Source of the DNA: Mauremys mutica
Taxonomy: Eukaryota > Chordata > Testudines > Geoemydidae
Direction: 5' to 3'
Length of the DNA: 64,000 nucleotides
NCBI RefSeq assembly: GCF_020497125.1
Contig: NC_059079.1
Coordinates: forward strand, 6,975,053 to 7,039,052
This document shows, in pieces, positions 46,801-57,799 of the stretch. The notes under the pieces are model-generated. The model made no database searches, had not been told where the DNA came from, and was given only the letters and a program-made list of their open reading frames with translations. Positions within the stretch are counted from its first letter, which is position 1. Each line of letters opens with the position of its first letter. A program made the translations under genes and the position numbers.

Positions 46801-47525
46801 TCTTTATCCTTCTCTTTTCTAGCAAAACTTTACCTCATTTGACTTCAACCATTCACTCAGAGAGTGAAATTCTGGCCTCAACTGAAGTCAAGATTTCAGT
46901 CTATAGATCTCCCTTTCCCCCCTTTCTCTCAATCTACCTTCACAATGTTCTTTGTCTTACCTCATCTTCTTTAAACATGGACCTCTACATAGTTTGCGTT
47001 CTTCGTTAGTAGACCATCCCTCCCATCTGTCCCGTTCTCCCCGCTCCCCCGCCAAAAGAAGCCCTTTCAGTGTTCATTTCAGAGACAAGTCAGAGATGCA
47101 AAGTTGACATCTGGATGTGGATCCAAGCTTCGCCAACATTTGCAGCTGTTCAGATCCACCAGGACGGAAGCTCGCTGCAAAGTTGATATCTGCATTCAGA
47201 CCTGAACTGCTCCAATTTGTGGGTGGGTTCAATTCTGGAATTTTGGTTTGGTATCATGGGCAGTTAATTGGCAGTTTACTGTTCTGGAAAGCGCGATAAG
47301 AACTTTGAATGATGGGCGAGATGGCTCCGCATAGCTCTGAGCACAGGGAAGAATGATGGCTATTGGCATGTGAGAAGGGACTAGGGAGATTTCCAACCAG
47401 TGGAAAGGTGTGCAGCATTATTTGTCTTTTTGAAGCTGATCCTTCTCATCTGTAATACCAGACTGCGGTATACTACAAACACGGCTTTATTTCTGCAATT
47501 AATTAAACATATTGTTTCTTCTAAG
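43878..47525. other. Repeat-poor DNA, no gene recognised
   Basis: The longest stretch with few recognisable repeats. At 44790-44870 weak similarity to the small foldback family appears ('gagcacttactcccataagt'). At 45588-45650 'ggccaaattctctgctggca' and 'tctgaatttggtcc' face each other like a foldback. The minus ORF at 45621-45854 shows 'ASSSERLRNESERRQND', but it overlaps that repeat and lacks splice support. Confidence 0.45.
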
Positions 47526-47590
47526 ACTTAGGCCCAGATCCTCAATGGGAGATAGGCACCTAAATCCCTTTGAGGATTTGGGCCTTAAGC
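47526..47590. repeat. 65-bp palindromic repeat
   Basis: Arms 'cttaggcccagatcctcaa' and 'ttgaggatttgggccttaag' pair almost fully around a ~25-bp centre. Same style as 37463. Confidence 0.8.
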
Positions 47591-50019
47591 CTAGTGTTGA
47601 TTAGGGAAAATTAAGTTATGCAAAAACTGCTATCCATACCAACTGCGGGCCTGATCCTGCAACGGGATCTTTGACGCCCAGGGACAGTTTTAGGAGCTGG
47701 GGTACAAAGTGGCTGTCATGGGTGCCAGTTTCCAGGGGGCGCTATACTGCTTGGCCATTTTTTTCTTCACTGATTGGATGGCTCCGGTTTTCTTTGTTTG
47801 TTTCTTTTTGGCTCAGTTCTCAGGAGATGGGGGAGGGGGTGGCATGGAAAACATTTTCCACCCTGGGCAGCAGAATACTTAGGGACGTTCCTGCTCACAC
47901 CCATGAAGATACCTAGAAATAAGAGCAATGCCTGTATTCGGTGCAGCTTCAGGGCCATAGATTTCTTCTGCCCACGCCCAGCATCTATTCTTGTTGACAC
48001 AGCAAGTCTTAGATGGAGTAGATCCCATGCTCACAGCTAAAACAGCAGCATATAAAAATAACCATTGAGCGAATTGGTTTGCTGCTGCACCTCCAGGTTA
48101 CTTTCTGTGCGGTCAGTGCACCACTAATATTTCTTTAAAATCAACTGAGTGTCAGGGGACATTCAGATGCATTCCAGGTGTGGACTGCTTGCTCTAACCT
48201 GTACCTTCAGCAGCTCAGTGTGTGTGCTGCTCAACCTGCCTGCAGCAGGTATATTCAAGGGCAAAATGTGTTTGCCTGCATTACGCCTATTACTCTTCTA
48301 TGCAGATCCCATGCATTCTGGAACATACCTGGGACATACCACAGCAGTGAAGGGGATTTTTAATAAGGTAAATTGACAGCAGGAATCCCATGGGTTTCAT
48401 CATGATCGATACAATACAACCCTTAAGGAAGTAATAAAGTGGAGGCCATTGCATTTTGGTTTAGGGTGTCATACCCAAAAGTGCCTAAGGGCCAGATTGA
48501 CGAAGGTATTTGGGCACCTAAAGCTGCAGATATGTGCCTAGTGAATATACCAAATTGCTGAAGCAGGTTAGATGCTTTGACTGTCATGGGATTTAGTTGC
48601 CTAGCCTGCCAAGGCATTTTGTAAATTCCATGAGATGCTTATCTATATCTTCATGTACCTAATTACCTTGGTCAAGCTGAGTGTTAGGCATCTTTGAAAA
48701 CATCCCCCTTAAATTCTAGTCCTCTCCATCAACAAGATCAAAATGTGGATTGTGATGAAATAAATATTTTTGAAATTGGATCCATTTTTTTTAACCCGAA
48801 AAAAAAAATGTCCTCAAAATATATTTGCGGGGTGAGCTGGAACAATTTTTGGATTTTGTTTTTCTCTTGTGGATCCCATCACGGCCCCTAAATAGAGGTT
48901 TCAGGCAACGAATGGCTAAACATACATCTCGTAGCCTCGTCCCGAGATAACAGCAAACATTCTTGTCTTGTGCCTCTTTCATTGAGGAAGGGAGCACATT
49001 CCACAGCAAATCAATCTTCTCTCTCGCTCTCTGCTCCTTCAGAAAGTGGGGGAAGGGAATTTTGCCTCATACAGATTCCAATGGCTTGAGCAGATCAGTG
49101 GCCGCAGCTGCTGCAAATTTAATTTCAAACAGCAGAACTAAAAGATCAATTCAGGAAGCACCTGCGGCCAATGATGCTTCTCTGTTGTTCAAGAATTCTC
49201 AGAATCTACTCCATCCTTCAGCTGCACGCCAAAGCTTTACGTACTGGATACGGTCTCATAGGCCAACAAAATGCACGGTAGTACTTCTTTCCATCAAACC
49301 ACTTTGCTGGGTGCTATATTTAATTATATGTTCTTGCTGAATGGAAGAATATAAGCTGTGCTTTTATTTCTGTCCTTAACCTCTTGGGGCTAAGCAGCAG
49401 AAATTAATTACCATCCTTCTATATAGGCCTCTCATCCCAGTGGAAGCAGCAAGAGGCAAGCTGCAGCTGATACCTGTATACTCTGCCAAACCAAGGAAAG
49501 GTACAGCATTCTTCCATGACTTGGCAGCAGGTGAGGAGCATGGCCATTGGGATGGCTTGTCCTACAGTCCTTATGCACAGGAGAGCTTGGGTACCACAGT
49601 TGTCCCTATCACAAGAGCACACAAAGGTGAGAAGTCTACTCGGGTCCTCCACCATGGATCCATGCAAAAGCCTGCTCACAATCTGGCCCTTCACTTTCAT
49701 GGACTCAAGAAGATGATTGTCTCTGCTCTTTTTAACTAGGTTTTATTTTTGGCTGAACGTATATAATTAAGCTTTTAAGTAGAACACTTCAGATTTTATT
49801 CTTTGGATTCTGCTTTTGTGCTGTTTGAGTCTTGCACTTCTTCTAACACACATGATGAAATCCCGTAGGTATTTCTGGAGAGAATCTGAATATATTCTTA
49901 TGTTTTCTGAAAATCAAATAGATTTCAGAGCCTAGATAAAATGACCTAAGGTGATATCGCTTGGCTATGAAGCTATTCACAGCTTTCTTTAATTTTCCTT
50001 TAGACTAATGAAATACAAA
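47591..50019. other. No gene recognised
   Basis: At 48484-48700 words such as 'gtgcctaagggccagattga', 'gggcacctaaagctgcagat' and 'ttaggcatctttgaaaacat' belong to the small foldback repeats. Elsewhere I find nothing. The ORFs at 48791-49009 and 49440-49739 were considered as exons and not accepted. Confidence 0.45.
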
Positions 50020-50560
50020 CTATTTATGGAATCCCAGAATCTGAGACATCAAAGACAAATGTGTCCTATTGGTCCATCTCCCTGCCAAGCTAGGATTGTT
50101 CCCTGTAGCATGGAACACCATCTAGTGTTTTGTCAAAGCTAATTTAAAAGTTCCAAATTATGGGTCTTATGATTTTTCTCTAGAAAGACTGTCCTAGAGC
50201 CTAATATATCCCACTGTCAGGAAACTTCTCTTGATGTCTAACCTAAACCTTCCCTTCCTTAATTTCACCCTTTACACCTGCGTAAACCCCCATGTGCTAC
50301 CCTAAACGATTCCTCTCCAACAGTGCTCCAACCATTCAAATATTGTGGACCCCCCTACCACCTGAGTTATCATTCCCTTGGCCAAGCTATAGACATTTAG
50401 CCATCTTAATTTTTTCTTGCGAATCAATCCATCCATTCTGCCCATGCCCCCAACCAAACAAGTGTCCAGCCAATCTTCTCTGAACTTCTTTCACTTTCTT
50501 AACCACCTTTTGCCAATGTGGTGACCCAGAATGGAACACAGTGGACCTGATTCCTTAGTC
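50020..50560 (-). mobile_element. CR1 3' end with long 3' UTR, minus orientation
   Basis: 'tattggtccatctccctgcc', then 'aagctaggattgttccctgt', 'agactgtcctagagcctaat', 'cactgtcaggaaacttctct', 'tgatgtctaacctaaacctt' is a CR1 3' end read backwards. It runs into decayed older sequence toward 50560. Confidence 0.8.
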
Positions 50561-51504
50561 TATGCTGGCATAAGTGAGAGGAGACTCAGACCCATTATTT
50601 CACGTGCAGTCCTTCAAAGATCATGCAGAAAGCAACCATGCTCCATAAAGTGATGTCTCCCTGCATGTGACTCAAAACTGTCTGGACCCTTTTATTTTAG
50701 CCAAACTCATGTTTAATTTGCTTTCCATTTCCACTGCAAGGTGTCTCTTTTAGCAGTAGGACTTTCCAGGTCTTCCCCTCCCTTTTTGTGCATTGGTACT
50801 TATTTTGATTTAAATAGTTAAAAATATAAAGACATCTACACAAGGCTCTAGATGCCCTATCACTCTATTAATATTACAACATAAACTCAGCACCATTAAA
50901 CAGTCAATCAGACAGGAACTCAGCCAGTTGGTTGTCTCCAAAAAAAGTCCTTTCTGCTCCTTCATCATTCTGGGACCATACCCTCAACGCTCTCCAAAAC
51001 CTGCATCAGACAGATGTCTTTTGCAGCGTCTCCAGAGGTAGCCAAATACAGACTATTCCAGACCTGGGGGGAAGCACTTTCCATGGTCCTCACTTGTCAG
51101 CAGCCTCCTTGCTTTTACAAAGGGGAACCAGTGGGAGTATGGCAGGGGGAGAAAGGCAATCCTTCAGGTAGGCAGCACATGTGGTTTCAATTATTTTCCT
51201 TTCAGTGCATTAGATTCCATGTTTCCAAACACAATCTCACTTTGCTGTTTTCTGTCTGTCTCTGAACTTGCTAAGTTGTTTTTTTTAACATTTCCTCTGT
51301 TCTGAGTGATGTTTGCAAATTAGTATCACCTGCAAATTTCATTAACATGCCATTTATGCCCTCTTTTAAACCACGAGTGAAGACATGAAGTAAGATCTCA
51401 CCCATGGCTGACTGATCTGTCTGTCTAGGCATTTATGCCATGCTCATCAATGTAGTATCCAACCCTGATAGAATACTGCTAGACCCCGCCTTGATCCATC
51501 TCAC
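50561..51504. other. No recognised feature
   Basis: The stretch 50640-50760 may be further decayed CR1. Nothing definite. Confidence 0.4.
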
Positions 51505-51620
51505 ATAGAATCATAGAAATGGAGGGCTGGAAGGATCTCAAGATGTCATGCAATCCATCCACCCATGCAGAAGCAAGATTAAGTACGCTTCCTGATAGGT
51601 GTTTGTCTAATGTACACATA
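51505..51620 (-). mobile_element. CR1 3' end, minus orientation
   Basis: Starts 'atagaatcatagaaatggag', then 'ggctggaaggatctcaagat', 'gcaagattaagtacgcttcc', 'tgataggtgtttgtctaatg'. This end type resembles avian-like CR1 ('atagaatcatagaa'). Confidence 0.8.
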
Positions 51621-51809
51621 AATATCTAGCACTGAACTCCTCTCTATCCCTTGACATGGTTGCTACACTATAGAATGCACGTGTTCTACAACTCTATTTT
51701 ATGGGAGCAGAGAAAGACAGACATCATGATTCTAGGAGACAGAATATAACATTTTACTAAGTCTCCCATATAAAACTCAACCTGGACCTGGAGGACCAAG
51801 AACTTCATG

Positions 51810-52068
51810 GTTTTAACTAGAGCTGCTCAACAGAAAAGTGTTTTTTTGAATAAAAGATTTTTTTTTTTCAGAAAAGGTCTTTGATTTTTTTGTTGGAAAA
51901 CAGAAAGCCCCAAACCTGAAAATTGTTTTTATTTTGTTTATAACTATCAGAAATATTCATTAACATTTTGATGAAAACTAACTCTTTTAGTGGTTTTAGT
52001 TTTCATCAACATTTTCCATTGGAAGAAAAAAAAACAAAAACATTTTCTGACCAGCTCTGTTTTCAACT
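51810..52068. mobile_element. AT-rich MITE with termini and target duplication
   Basis: Termini agagctgctcaacagaaaa (51819) and ttttctgaccagctct (to 52058) form an inverted repeat. Flanks gttttaact (51810-51818) and gttttcaact (52059-52068) look like one duplication with an indel. It is the best-defined member of the AT-rich family also seen at 18060, 21180, 24485, 30420 and 61170. Confidence 0.65.
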
Positions 52069-52492
52069 TAACTCCACAAGCTCTTTCCATTTACAAGTGA
52101 TTCCTATCTTTCTGCCCCAATGAATTTCCAAATCATATCTGAACATATGCCCTTCCTTCCCTCTTGTATCTTTTCATTTCTTTCTCCATCTGATATTATT
52201 TAACTCTGAAGTTTTATTGCTGAATAAACTCTGTGAAGCATTCAGGATAAACTTTGTGTCAGAGATACTTATGGGCCATTAAGCGTTATCATATTCTATA
52301 TGAAGGATTGCAGGAGTTTTGCAAACAAGGTCCAATCAGCCAAATGTTAAGACTATATAAATCTAGACAGTGTCTTTGTACAGAAAATACAACCAGACAA
52401 GAGTCGTTAGCCCTGCAATTAATCCCGTTAATGAAACTCACCTCATATTTGCATTGTGCACTGTTAGTCCCACCAGGGACAGGAAAATGCTA
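52069..52492. other. No recognised feature
   Basis: Short unique spacer. Confidence 0.4.
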
Positions 52493-52864
52493 CTAACTGT
52501 GACAGATTCGGCAATTTCCTGCAATATCCTTGGGAGACCGTATTGAATTATGTTTAAGTATCTTTGGAGCCCATTGTATTAAATGAATAGTTTATGTATT
52601 CTTGTGGGCTGGGATTGAATGTAACCTCTGCGGGGGAGGGTGGAGCACGGATGTGATAGGTGCGAGAGCTATGTGCAAGGCAAGAACGGTCTTTTGGACC
52701 AAAAGATATTACGTTGTTTTCCTGGGAATTTCCCTGGAGAAGTGAATGCGAATTCCACAACTCTAGGCATGCAAAAATCCAGCCTTTTGAAACTACGCCT
52801 TGAGGACTGAGCCATTGTCCGCTGGTCACCTCTTACAAGAGGCCAAGATCAAAGGGCCAAGCCG

Positions 52865-52870
52865 TATAAA
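52865..52870 (+). promoter_or_regulatory. TATA-like box of the solo LTR
   Basis: tataaa about 220 bases before the poly(A) signal, within the expected U3/R region. Sequence match only. Confidence 0.4.
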
Positions 52871-53085
52871 GTAAAGACTGAACTATCCCTGGTTGTGCTG
52901 TTTCTGAATCTGAGACAGTTATGAACTTGTAACCCACGGGGAAAACTCAGCGGTGGGTTTTGAAGGACTGACACCTACCAGAGCCTGAGGCTGGAGTTGG
53001 GGTGATTTGGGGTAAGCCTTTTAGCATGCACATAGGTTCTTTTACTATTTTTAATGTTTTCTTGCTGATTATTTTTTACCTTAAC

Positions 53086-53091
53086 AATAAA
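53086..53091 (+). terminator. Poly(A) signal of the solo LTR
   Basis: AATAAA followed by 'tgttcttgctta'. The sister LTR has AATAAA in the same context at 688-693 on the minus strand. Confidence 0.5.
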
Positions 53092-53149
53092 TGTTCTTGC
53101 TTATAGAGTGGTGTACAAACACCATGGGACATTATGTTGTTCACAGCCT

Positions 53150-53302
53150 CTGGAGAGCAGGGGTGGTGGAACAATTTGCATAGTGGGGATGCTGAGGGAC
53201 ATTGACTGAAACTGTAAACCCTGCATATGATGGAAACCTCTTCCAGCCAGGGGGTGCTGCAGCACCCCTCACATCCCTAGTTCCAGTACCTAAGCTGGAG
53301 AG
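53150..53302 (+). mobile_element. hAT-type MITE (137 bp) inside the LTR
   Basis: Perfect 8-bp duplication ctggagag at 53150-53157 and 53295-53302. The element 53158-53294 starts caggggtggtgga and ends tccagtacctaag, an imperfect inverted repeat. Inside are 'aacaatttgcatagtgggga', 'aaactgtaaaccctgcatat' and 'gggggtgctgcagcacccct'. An inverted family member lies at 54017-54212. Confidence 0.9.
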
Positions 53303-53523
53303 AAAGCAAAACACAGACTCTGGCCAGCTTAGGCCATCTAACTTGCTGGGAAAAGCACAGTCTAGGCAGGGAGTTGTACATCCAGGAAAAAACCTAGTAA
53401 GAAGGAAGTGAGATGTGGGTCTCTGCCCAAGAGAGGTGATAGCTGAGGAGCCGGGAGCCTGGAGTGGGTGCCCTGGGTGGACCATAGAGAGGAACACACG
53501 TGCGATTGCTCAGAACAGTGGCA

Positions 53524-54008
53524 CTAGCACTTATTCCGAGCACGGGATTGCCAACAATCTTATGAAGAAATGTCAGCCAATGTTATCTCCAGGGTGCACA
53601 GGGGAGGACGAAAGTGCAAAGATAATGCATTTCCTTGGATACTCCGAGAGAGGAGAAGATCGTTACAAAGCACTCCTCTCGGGATGTGGGCTTTGTCTGG
53701 GACACAGATGCACAAAAGGGTCCTTAACGGAAAAATCGATATCTCTGTGGAGGAAAAAAGGGCCTGGCACAAAGAGGCATCAACAGTAAGTAGCTCAAGT
53801 GCCGCTACATTTCCAGCAATGCACCGTAGCCCTGCAGCATTGAGGTGACTCCTGCCCCAGGGAGAGGGGAAGAGGCAGTGGGAAAGCTGCCAGGGGAGAA
53901 GCTGACAAGGACAATGGCGTTTCTTAATGAATAAAAGAACTCCACAGAATGGTACCACCTCTCAGTACATTGACCTGTTCTTGTTTTCACCATGGTGCAT
54001 CTGATCTG
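53524..54008. other. Spacer between LTR and second MITE
   Basis: No recognised feature. The 124-aa ORF at 53415-53789 begins inside the LTR and has no family features. Confidence 0.45.
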
Positions 54009-54220
54009 GTCTGAATCATAGGTGCTGGACTAGGGGTGCTGCCACACCCTCTGGCTTGAAGTGGTTTCCAGGGTTTACAGTTTAGTTCAATGGCTAATTG
54101 TTGTCTTTCCAATAAACACGGCATATTGCCTTTTCCCCTGAAAAAGATCCCGTGTGCTTCTTATAAGCATAACATCAGCACCCCCAGTATACAAATTGTT
54201 CAAGCATCCCTGGTGTGAAT
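54009..54220 (-). mobile_element. hAT-type MITE (196 bp), inverted sister of 53158-53294
   Basis: The element 54017-54212 starts cataggtgctgga and ends caagcatccctg. Flanks gtctgaat (54009-54016) and gtgtgaat (54213-54220) match at 7 of 8. On the minus strand it carries the same blocks as the MITE at 53158 ('acaatttgtatactgggggt', then 'aaactgtaaaccctgg'). About 80 extra bases near 54090-54170 ('aataaacacggcatattgcc' region) are absent from the other copy. Confidence 0.85.
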
Positions 54221-54394
54221 AAGCAGCGTCTATGTCATCTAAACCTACAGGGAGCTACCTCCTGCCACAGTATCACACATTTGATGTACATTAGCTGACA
54301 CTTCAGATGCCTTCCATTGAAACGAGTACCTGTAACTTTATAGGGAAGAAGGTAACTCACCCTTTTCGCTCACCAAAATAACCTTGCTCACTCG

Positions 54395-54420
54395 GAGAAA
54401 GAGAGAGAGAGAGAGAGACA
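54395..54420 (+). repeat. (GA)n microsatellite
   Basis: About ten GA units, 30 bases from the donor side of the exon at 54452-54542. Confidence 0.9.
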
Positions 54421-54451
54421 GAGGTTAAAGGATCTACAGGCAGCTGCTTAC

Positions 54452-54542
54452 TTTCCAATTGGTTGTCCAGCAGGTGTATGCTCCACTTCAAAGCCTGCTT
54501 GTCTCAGCACATCAATCACAGTATTGTTACCCAGGAAGTGAC
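54452..54542 (-). CDS. Internal coding exon of an unrecognised host gene
   Basis: On the minus strand a long pyrimidine tract ending 'tgtccatgttttag' (to 54543) precedes a 91-bp exon. It ends 'ccaattggaaa' before the donor gtaagc. Two frames hit stops; the third stays open and reads '[20 protein letters not shown]' followed by 'HTPAGQPIG'. The exon starts after the first base of a codon and ends with two bases (AA) of the next. The exon at 24108-24377 begins with the third base of a codon, so direct splicing would be in frame and give Asn at the junction. The peptide looks like a compact alpha/beta segment, but I do not recognise the protein. The evidence is the splice sites, the single open frame and the phase match. 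Unseen exons could lie between the two. Confidence 0.6.
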
Positions 54543-54989
54543 CTAAAACATGGACAGAAGAAACAGCAGCATCACTCAAACTGCTCCTTGGGGGTACTCC
54601 CTCCTGTCGACCCAAGCTAGGAGGAGTAGGTTACCACAGACAGGGCTGGCTCCAAGGGCAAGCAAGTCAGGTCAAGCAGCTGGTTGGGGCCCAGTAGACT
54701 CAGCTACTCACAGCCTGGTCCACTACTGCTCCTTGGGCAGTAGGAATGAGACTAGCCAACTCACAGCCTGACGCGCTGTCCCCTACGGGCCAGGGATTGA
54801 TTGAATGGGTAGGCAACTCAAGGGCCATTTCTTCCACAGTAACTTGGAGCCTGCAAATTGATGCAGTACTTCTGTATAGATGCCATTTTAAACCCAAGCT
54901 CACACTCTAAATCAATCCCTTACCCGGGTTTTACAATTGTTCCTGCAAAAGGTGAGACACGTATTATTAGTCACCCTAACCGTATTCCG
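54543..54989. other. Putative intron upstream of the 91-bp exon
   Basis: No further exon or repeat could be supported. The ORF at 54550-54771 lacks family features. Confidence 0.45.
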
Positions 54990-55085
54990 ATTAGGCTTGT
55001 ATTCAGCAGTAAGACTGGGTGGAATGCAGGACTAGACGACCTCCTGAGGTCTCTTCCAACCCTAATCTTCTATGATTCTATGACA
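54990..55085 (+). mobile_element. CR1 3' end fragment
   Basis: 'gtggaatgcaggactagacg', then 'acctcctgaggtctcttcca', 'accctaatcttctatgattc', ending 'tatgacac' is a short CR1 3' terminus. Confidence 0.85.
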
Positions 55086-57799
55086 CAAATACTCTGCTAA
55101 ATACCACAGTGCCATCAGGCCATGTTTCTATCCCTTGTTACTTAGCGTTCCTGACATTTGTGGAATGGGCTAGGCTTGCGTGATTGTTTAGGGCATAGTT
55201 GTTTCTCTAGGATAATTGGCTAAAGTGGGGCTCAGAGTGGATAGATCTTATGCTGGTTCTCTGCACATCGGTGAATTTCAGCGTTGACTGGTAACCCCAA
55301 GCATTAAAAAAAATCATGAGATCAGCTTAAAAACCAGGAGATTAATAAGAATGAATTTTGGATTCTTTTCATTGGTCTGTGGGGTTTCGAGCCTTTGGGA
55401 TTTCTCATAAGGGTGCCTTTACCCCATACTGCCCTGTTGGCTGGGTGTATTATGGCTGGCATCCCCGCCTTAGTTTCCCTTTCCAAGGTTGGTCTTCTCA
55501 GCTTCCCAGATACAGGGCTGTGTGGGAGATGTGGCTTAGCTCTCCAGCCAAGTCACAGCAAATGTAATCCCTTCTAGGGTACCAAGAGTCCAAACTGAAA
55601 AGTTCTAAGCAAACAAAAATGTTCTTCTACCCTTCTCTTCAGCCCACCCGCTGGGCCTTGTTTGCAGCCCCTTTCTTAAGCCCCTCCTGGGCTTCAGAGC
55701 CTAAGATGCTGCCTAAGCTATTTTTAGTGCCATAATGCAAGCCCGAGTCGGTCAACCCAGGCTCGGAGACTTGCTGCTGTGGGCAACCACTTGCGTGTAG
55801 ACGCACCCTAAGGATTCAAGGGTAATTCAGTCTCCAGTCTCCCTGCCTAAACTGCCAGCAAGGATGCTAATTAGTATCAGTTGTGAGGGTGATGTGGTTA
55901 TAGGGGTTTTAGTGCAACCCGCAAGCATCATAAACAGTTTTTAGCCAAAAGACAATTCTTTAAACTATTCAAATCACATTTGCAGGCCCTAACTTGTTCC
56001 AGGATTCCACTACCTCCTTTTCAGAAACATAAACATTTGATTTCCCCCCTGACTAACTTGCTTATAACTAAAGCCAAAGGAGCAGTCCCAAAAATGCGTT
56101 CCACGCCCTCCGAGGGGAGAGCAATATGACATTTGTGAGCGATTAATTTGATTTGATCATAACTGGATTTTGTTAAGCAACGCCAGAGCAAACAAAGGCC
56201 CGATCCTGCAATTGCTTGAACAGAGAGCTGCAAGTGGAATTGGAAACAAAGATGTTTCCGTGTTCGTACTCCGATGTCCTAGTTTTCCTTGACATGGAAT
56301 TCAAGTTGCCAGCATTTTTATTGGTAGGAACAAGGGTCCCGAATCTTATTAACCTTTGACCTTTACATCATAATACCAAAAGAAACCCAATTATAGCTCT
56401 TAATTCATTTAGTCCTGGCAAAAAGTAGCATAATGACAACCCTAAATCCTCACCTATTCAACAAACATGACCAGGGCAGCAGCGTTACCAGCTTCCCAAC
56501 AATGCACTGTAAATACATTCGGGGGTGAGAGATATTTTGGCCTTCCGATCCCTTGGCTTCTCTGTTAAGACTGCCAGCAAGGATGCCACCTGTGGATCTG
56601 GTTGGCTTTTGCTGAGTACTTAAGTTATTTAAGTTGAGGAAAGTATGGGATCGTGGCAGTTTTGTTCTCACTGCATTCCAAAATTGGACACACTTGTTTT
56701 CTGCCTTCTGGAATTTGTAGTGGACTGAAATACTGCAGTGTTGGGGATGACTTGAATTAATTAACAATTTTTGTCATGCAGATGTCATCCACCAGGATGT
56801 GGACAGAGACCATTAATCATTTCACCCAACAGGTTTTGGATTCGATCAACATTTGTTCGTTATTTACCTGGAAGGAGTCAAACCAGACACGTAAATGTAA
56901 AAAGGCCTGCAATCCATCACTGTGCCTTGGGCCCTCCAGTCTTCTGCCTTAATTATTCATTAGGAAAACTTCCCAATGGTATCAGAAGGGTGCTTAAGAT
57001 TTGCCAGAAATTGCGGGGGATAAGAGAGGTTCCTGCTAAGTGTCATAACCCAAGATTGTTCCTGAGATCAATATTTTCCAAAGCAGATAGTTCGCACTAA
57101 GTTGGAGCCCCTTTACTCCAATGTCCAACAGACTCCTTCTCAAAGATCACTGTGGAAACAGCAGAGCTGGTTTTGAAGTGAGAAACTGGCCAGACAGCAT
57201 AAGAATCTAACTACAAACACCCTAATGATGCAGACTGTGTAGGGTCAGAAGTTTGTCTCTCTTGGGGTACCCAGGTATTTTCCAAAAGTACCTGCCTGGA
57301 TGAACAAAGTCCAGAGGGATTCAATCAATAATGCCAGCGTATCCAGCCAAGCAACAGGCCAGTCGTCTCATCTCTTCGCTCCTAGCCCTAAGCCCACTGA
57401 AATCAACTGGAGTCTTTACATTGACATCGGTGGGTTTTGGGACCATGCCCTAATTTATAACTAAACTGACTCTTTTATCAGCGAAACACTGTAATAAGCA
57501 GCATAGTGAGGAGCCTACTGTACAAGTCCTCTTCAATCCGACCTAAAATATTTGCCTATTTGATTTTGCCTAAATGGCAGAATCTGAAATCCTTTATCTT
57601 CTCCCATTCATGCATCCTTCCCACTTTGCTGTGTCTTCTTTGCAATGATACTTGAATGTTGACCAGTTTTGCCTTGCTGCTCACTTTACTTCTCCTCGCC
57701 ACAATATTCATTTGGAATAACTTTTGGAATAAAAGTTGCTGTGCCCAACTTCTTATCTCTCTACGAATGGATCTGAAGATATGTTCTAGCTCAACCTGA
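55086..57799. other. No gene recognised
   Basis: The C/T-rich stretch 55430-55810 has a repeat-like look but no termini. 56440-56760 and the rest appear unique. No exon could be supported on either strand. Confidence 0.45.

Larger units (their letters stand above)
52498..53523 (+). mobile_element. Solo LTR, interrupted by a hAT MITE
   Basis: Starts TGTGACA at 52498 and ends GTGGCA at 53523. Flanks ctaac (52493-52497) and ctagc (53524-53528) match at 4 of 5. It shares landmarks in the same order with the minus LTR at 401-1157: 'gcaatttcctgcaatat' near the start, the poly(A) region, 'ctaacttgctggg', 'gcccaagagaggtgatag' and 'gggtggacca' near the end. A TATA-like tataaa lies at 52865-52870 and AATAAA at 53086-53091. 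The hAT MITE 53158-53294 interrupts it. The other LTR copy has an uninterrupted sequence at that spot. No viral gene is attached. Confidence 0.8.

Noticed and set aside
49440..49739. Plus-strand exon candidate after 'ctctcatcccag'
   Set aside because: The acceptor looks fair, but two overlapping frames are open, no donor is convincing and the peptide has no recognisable features.
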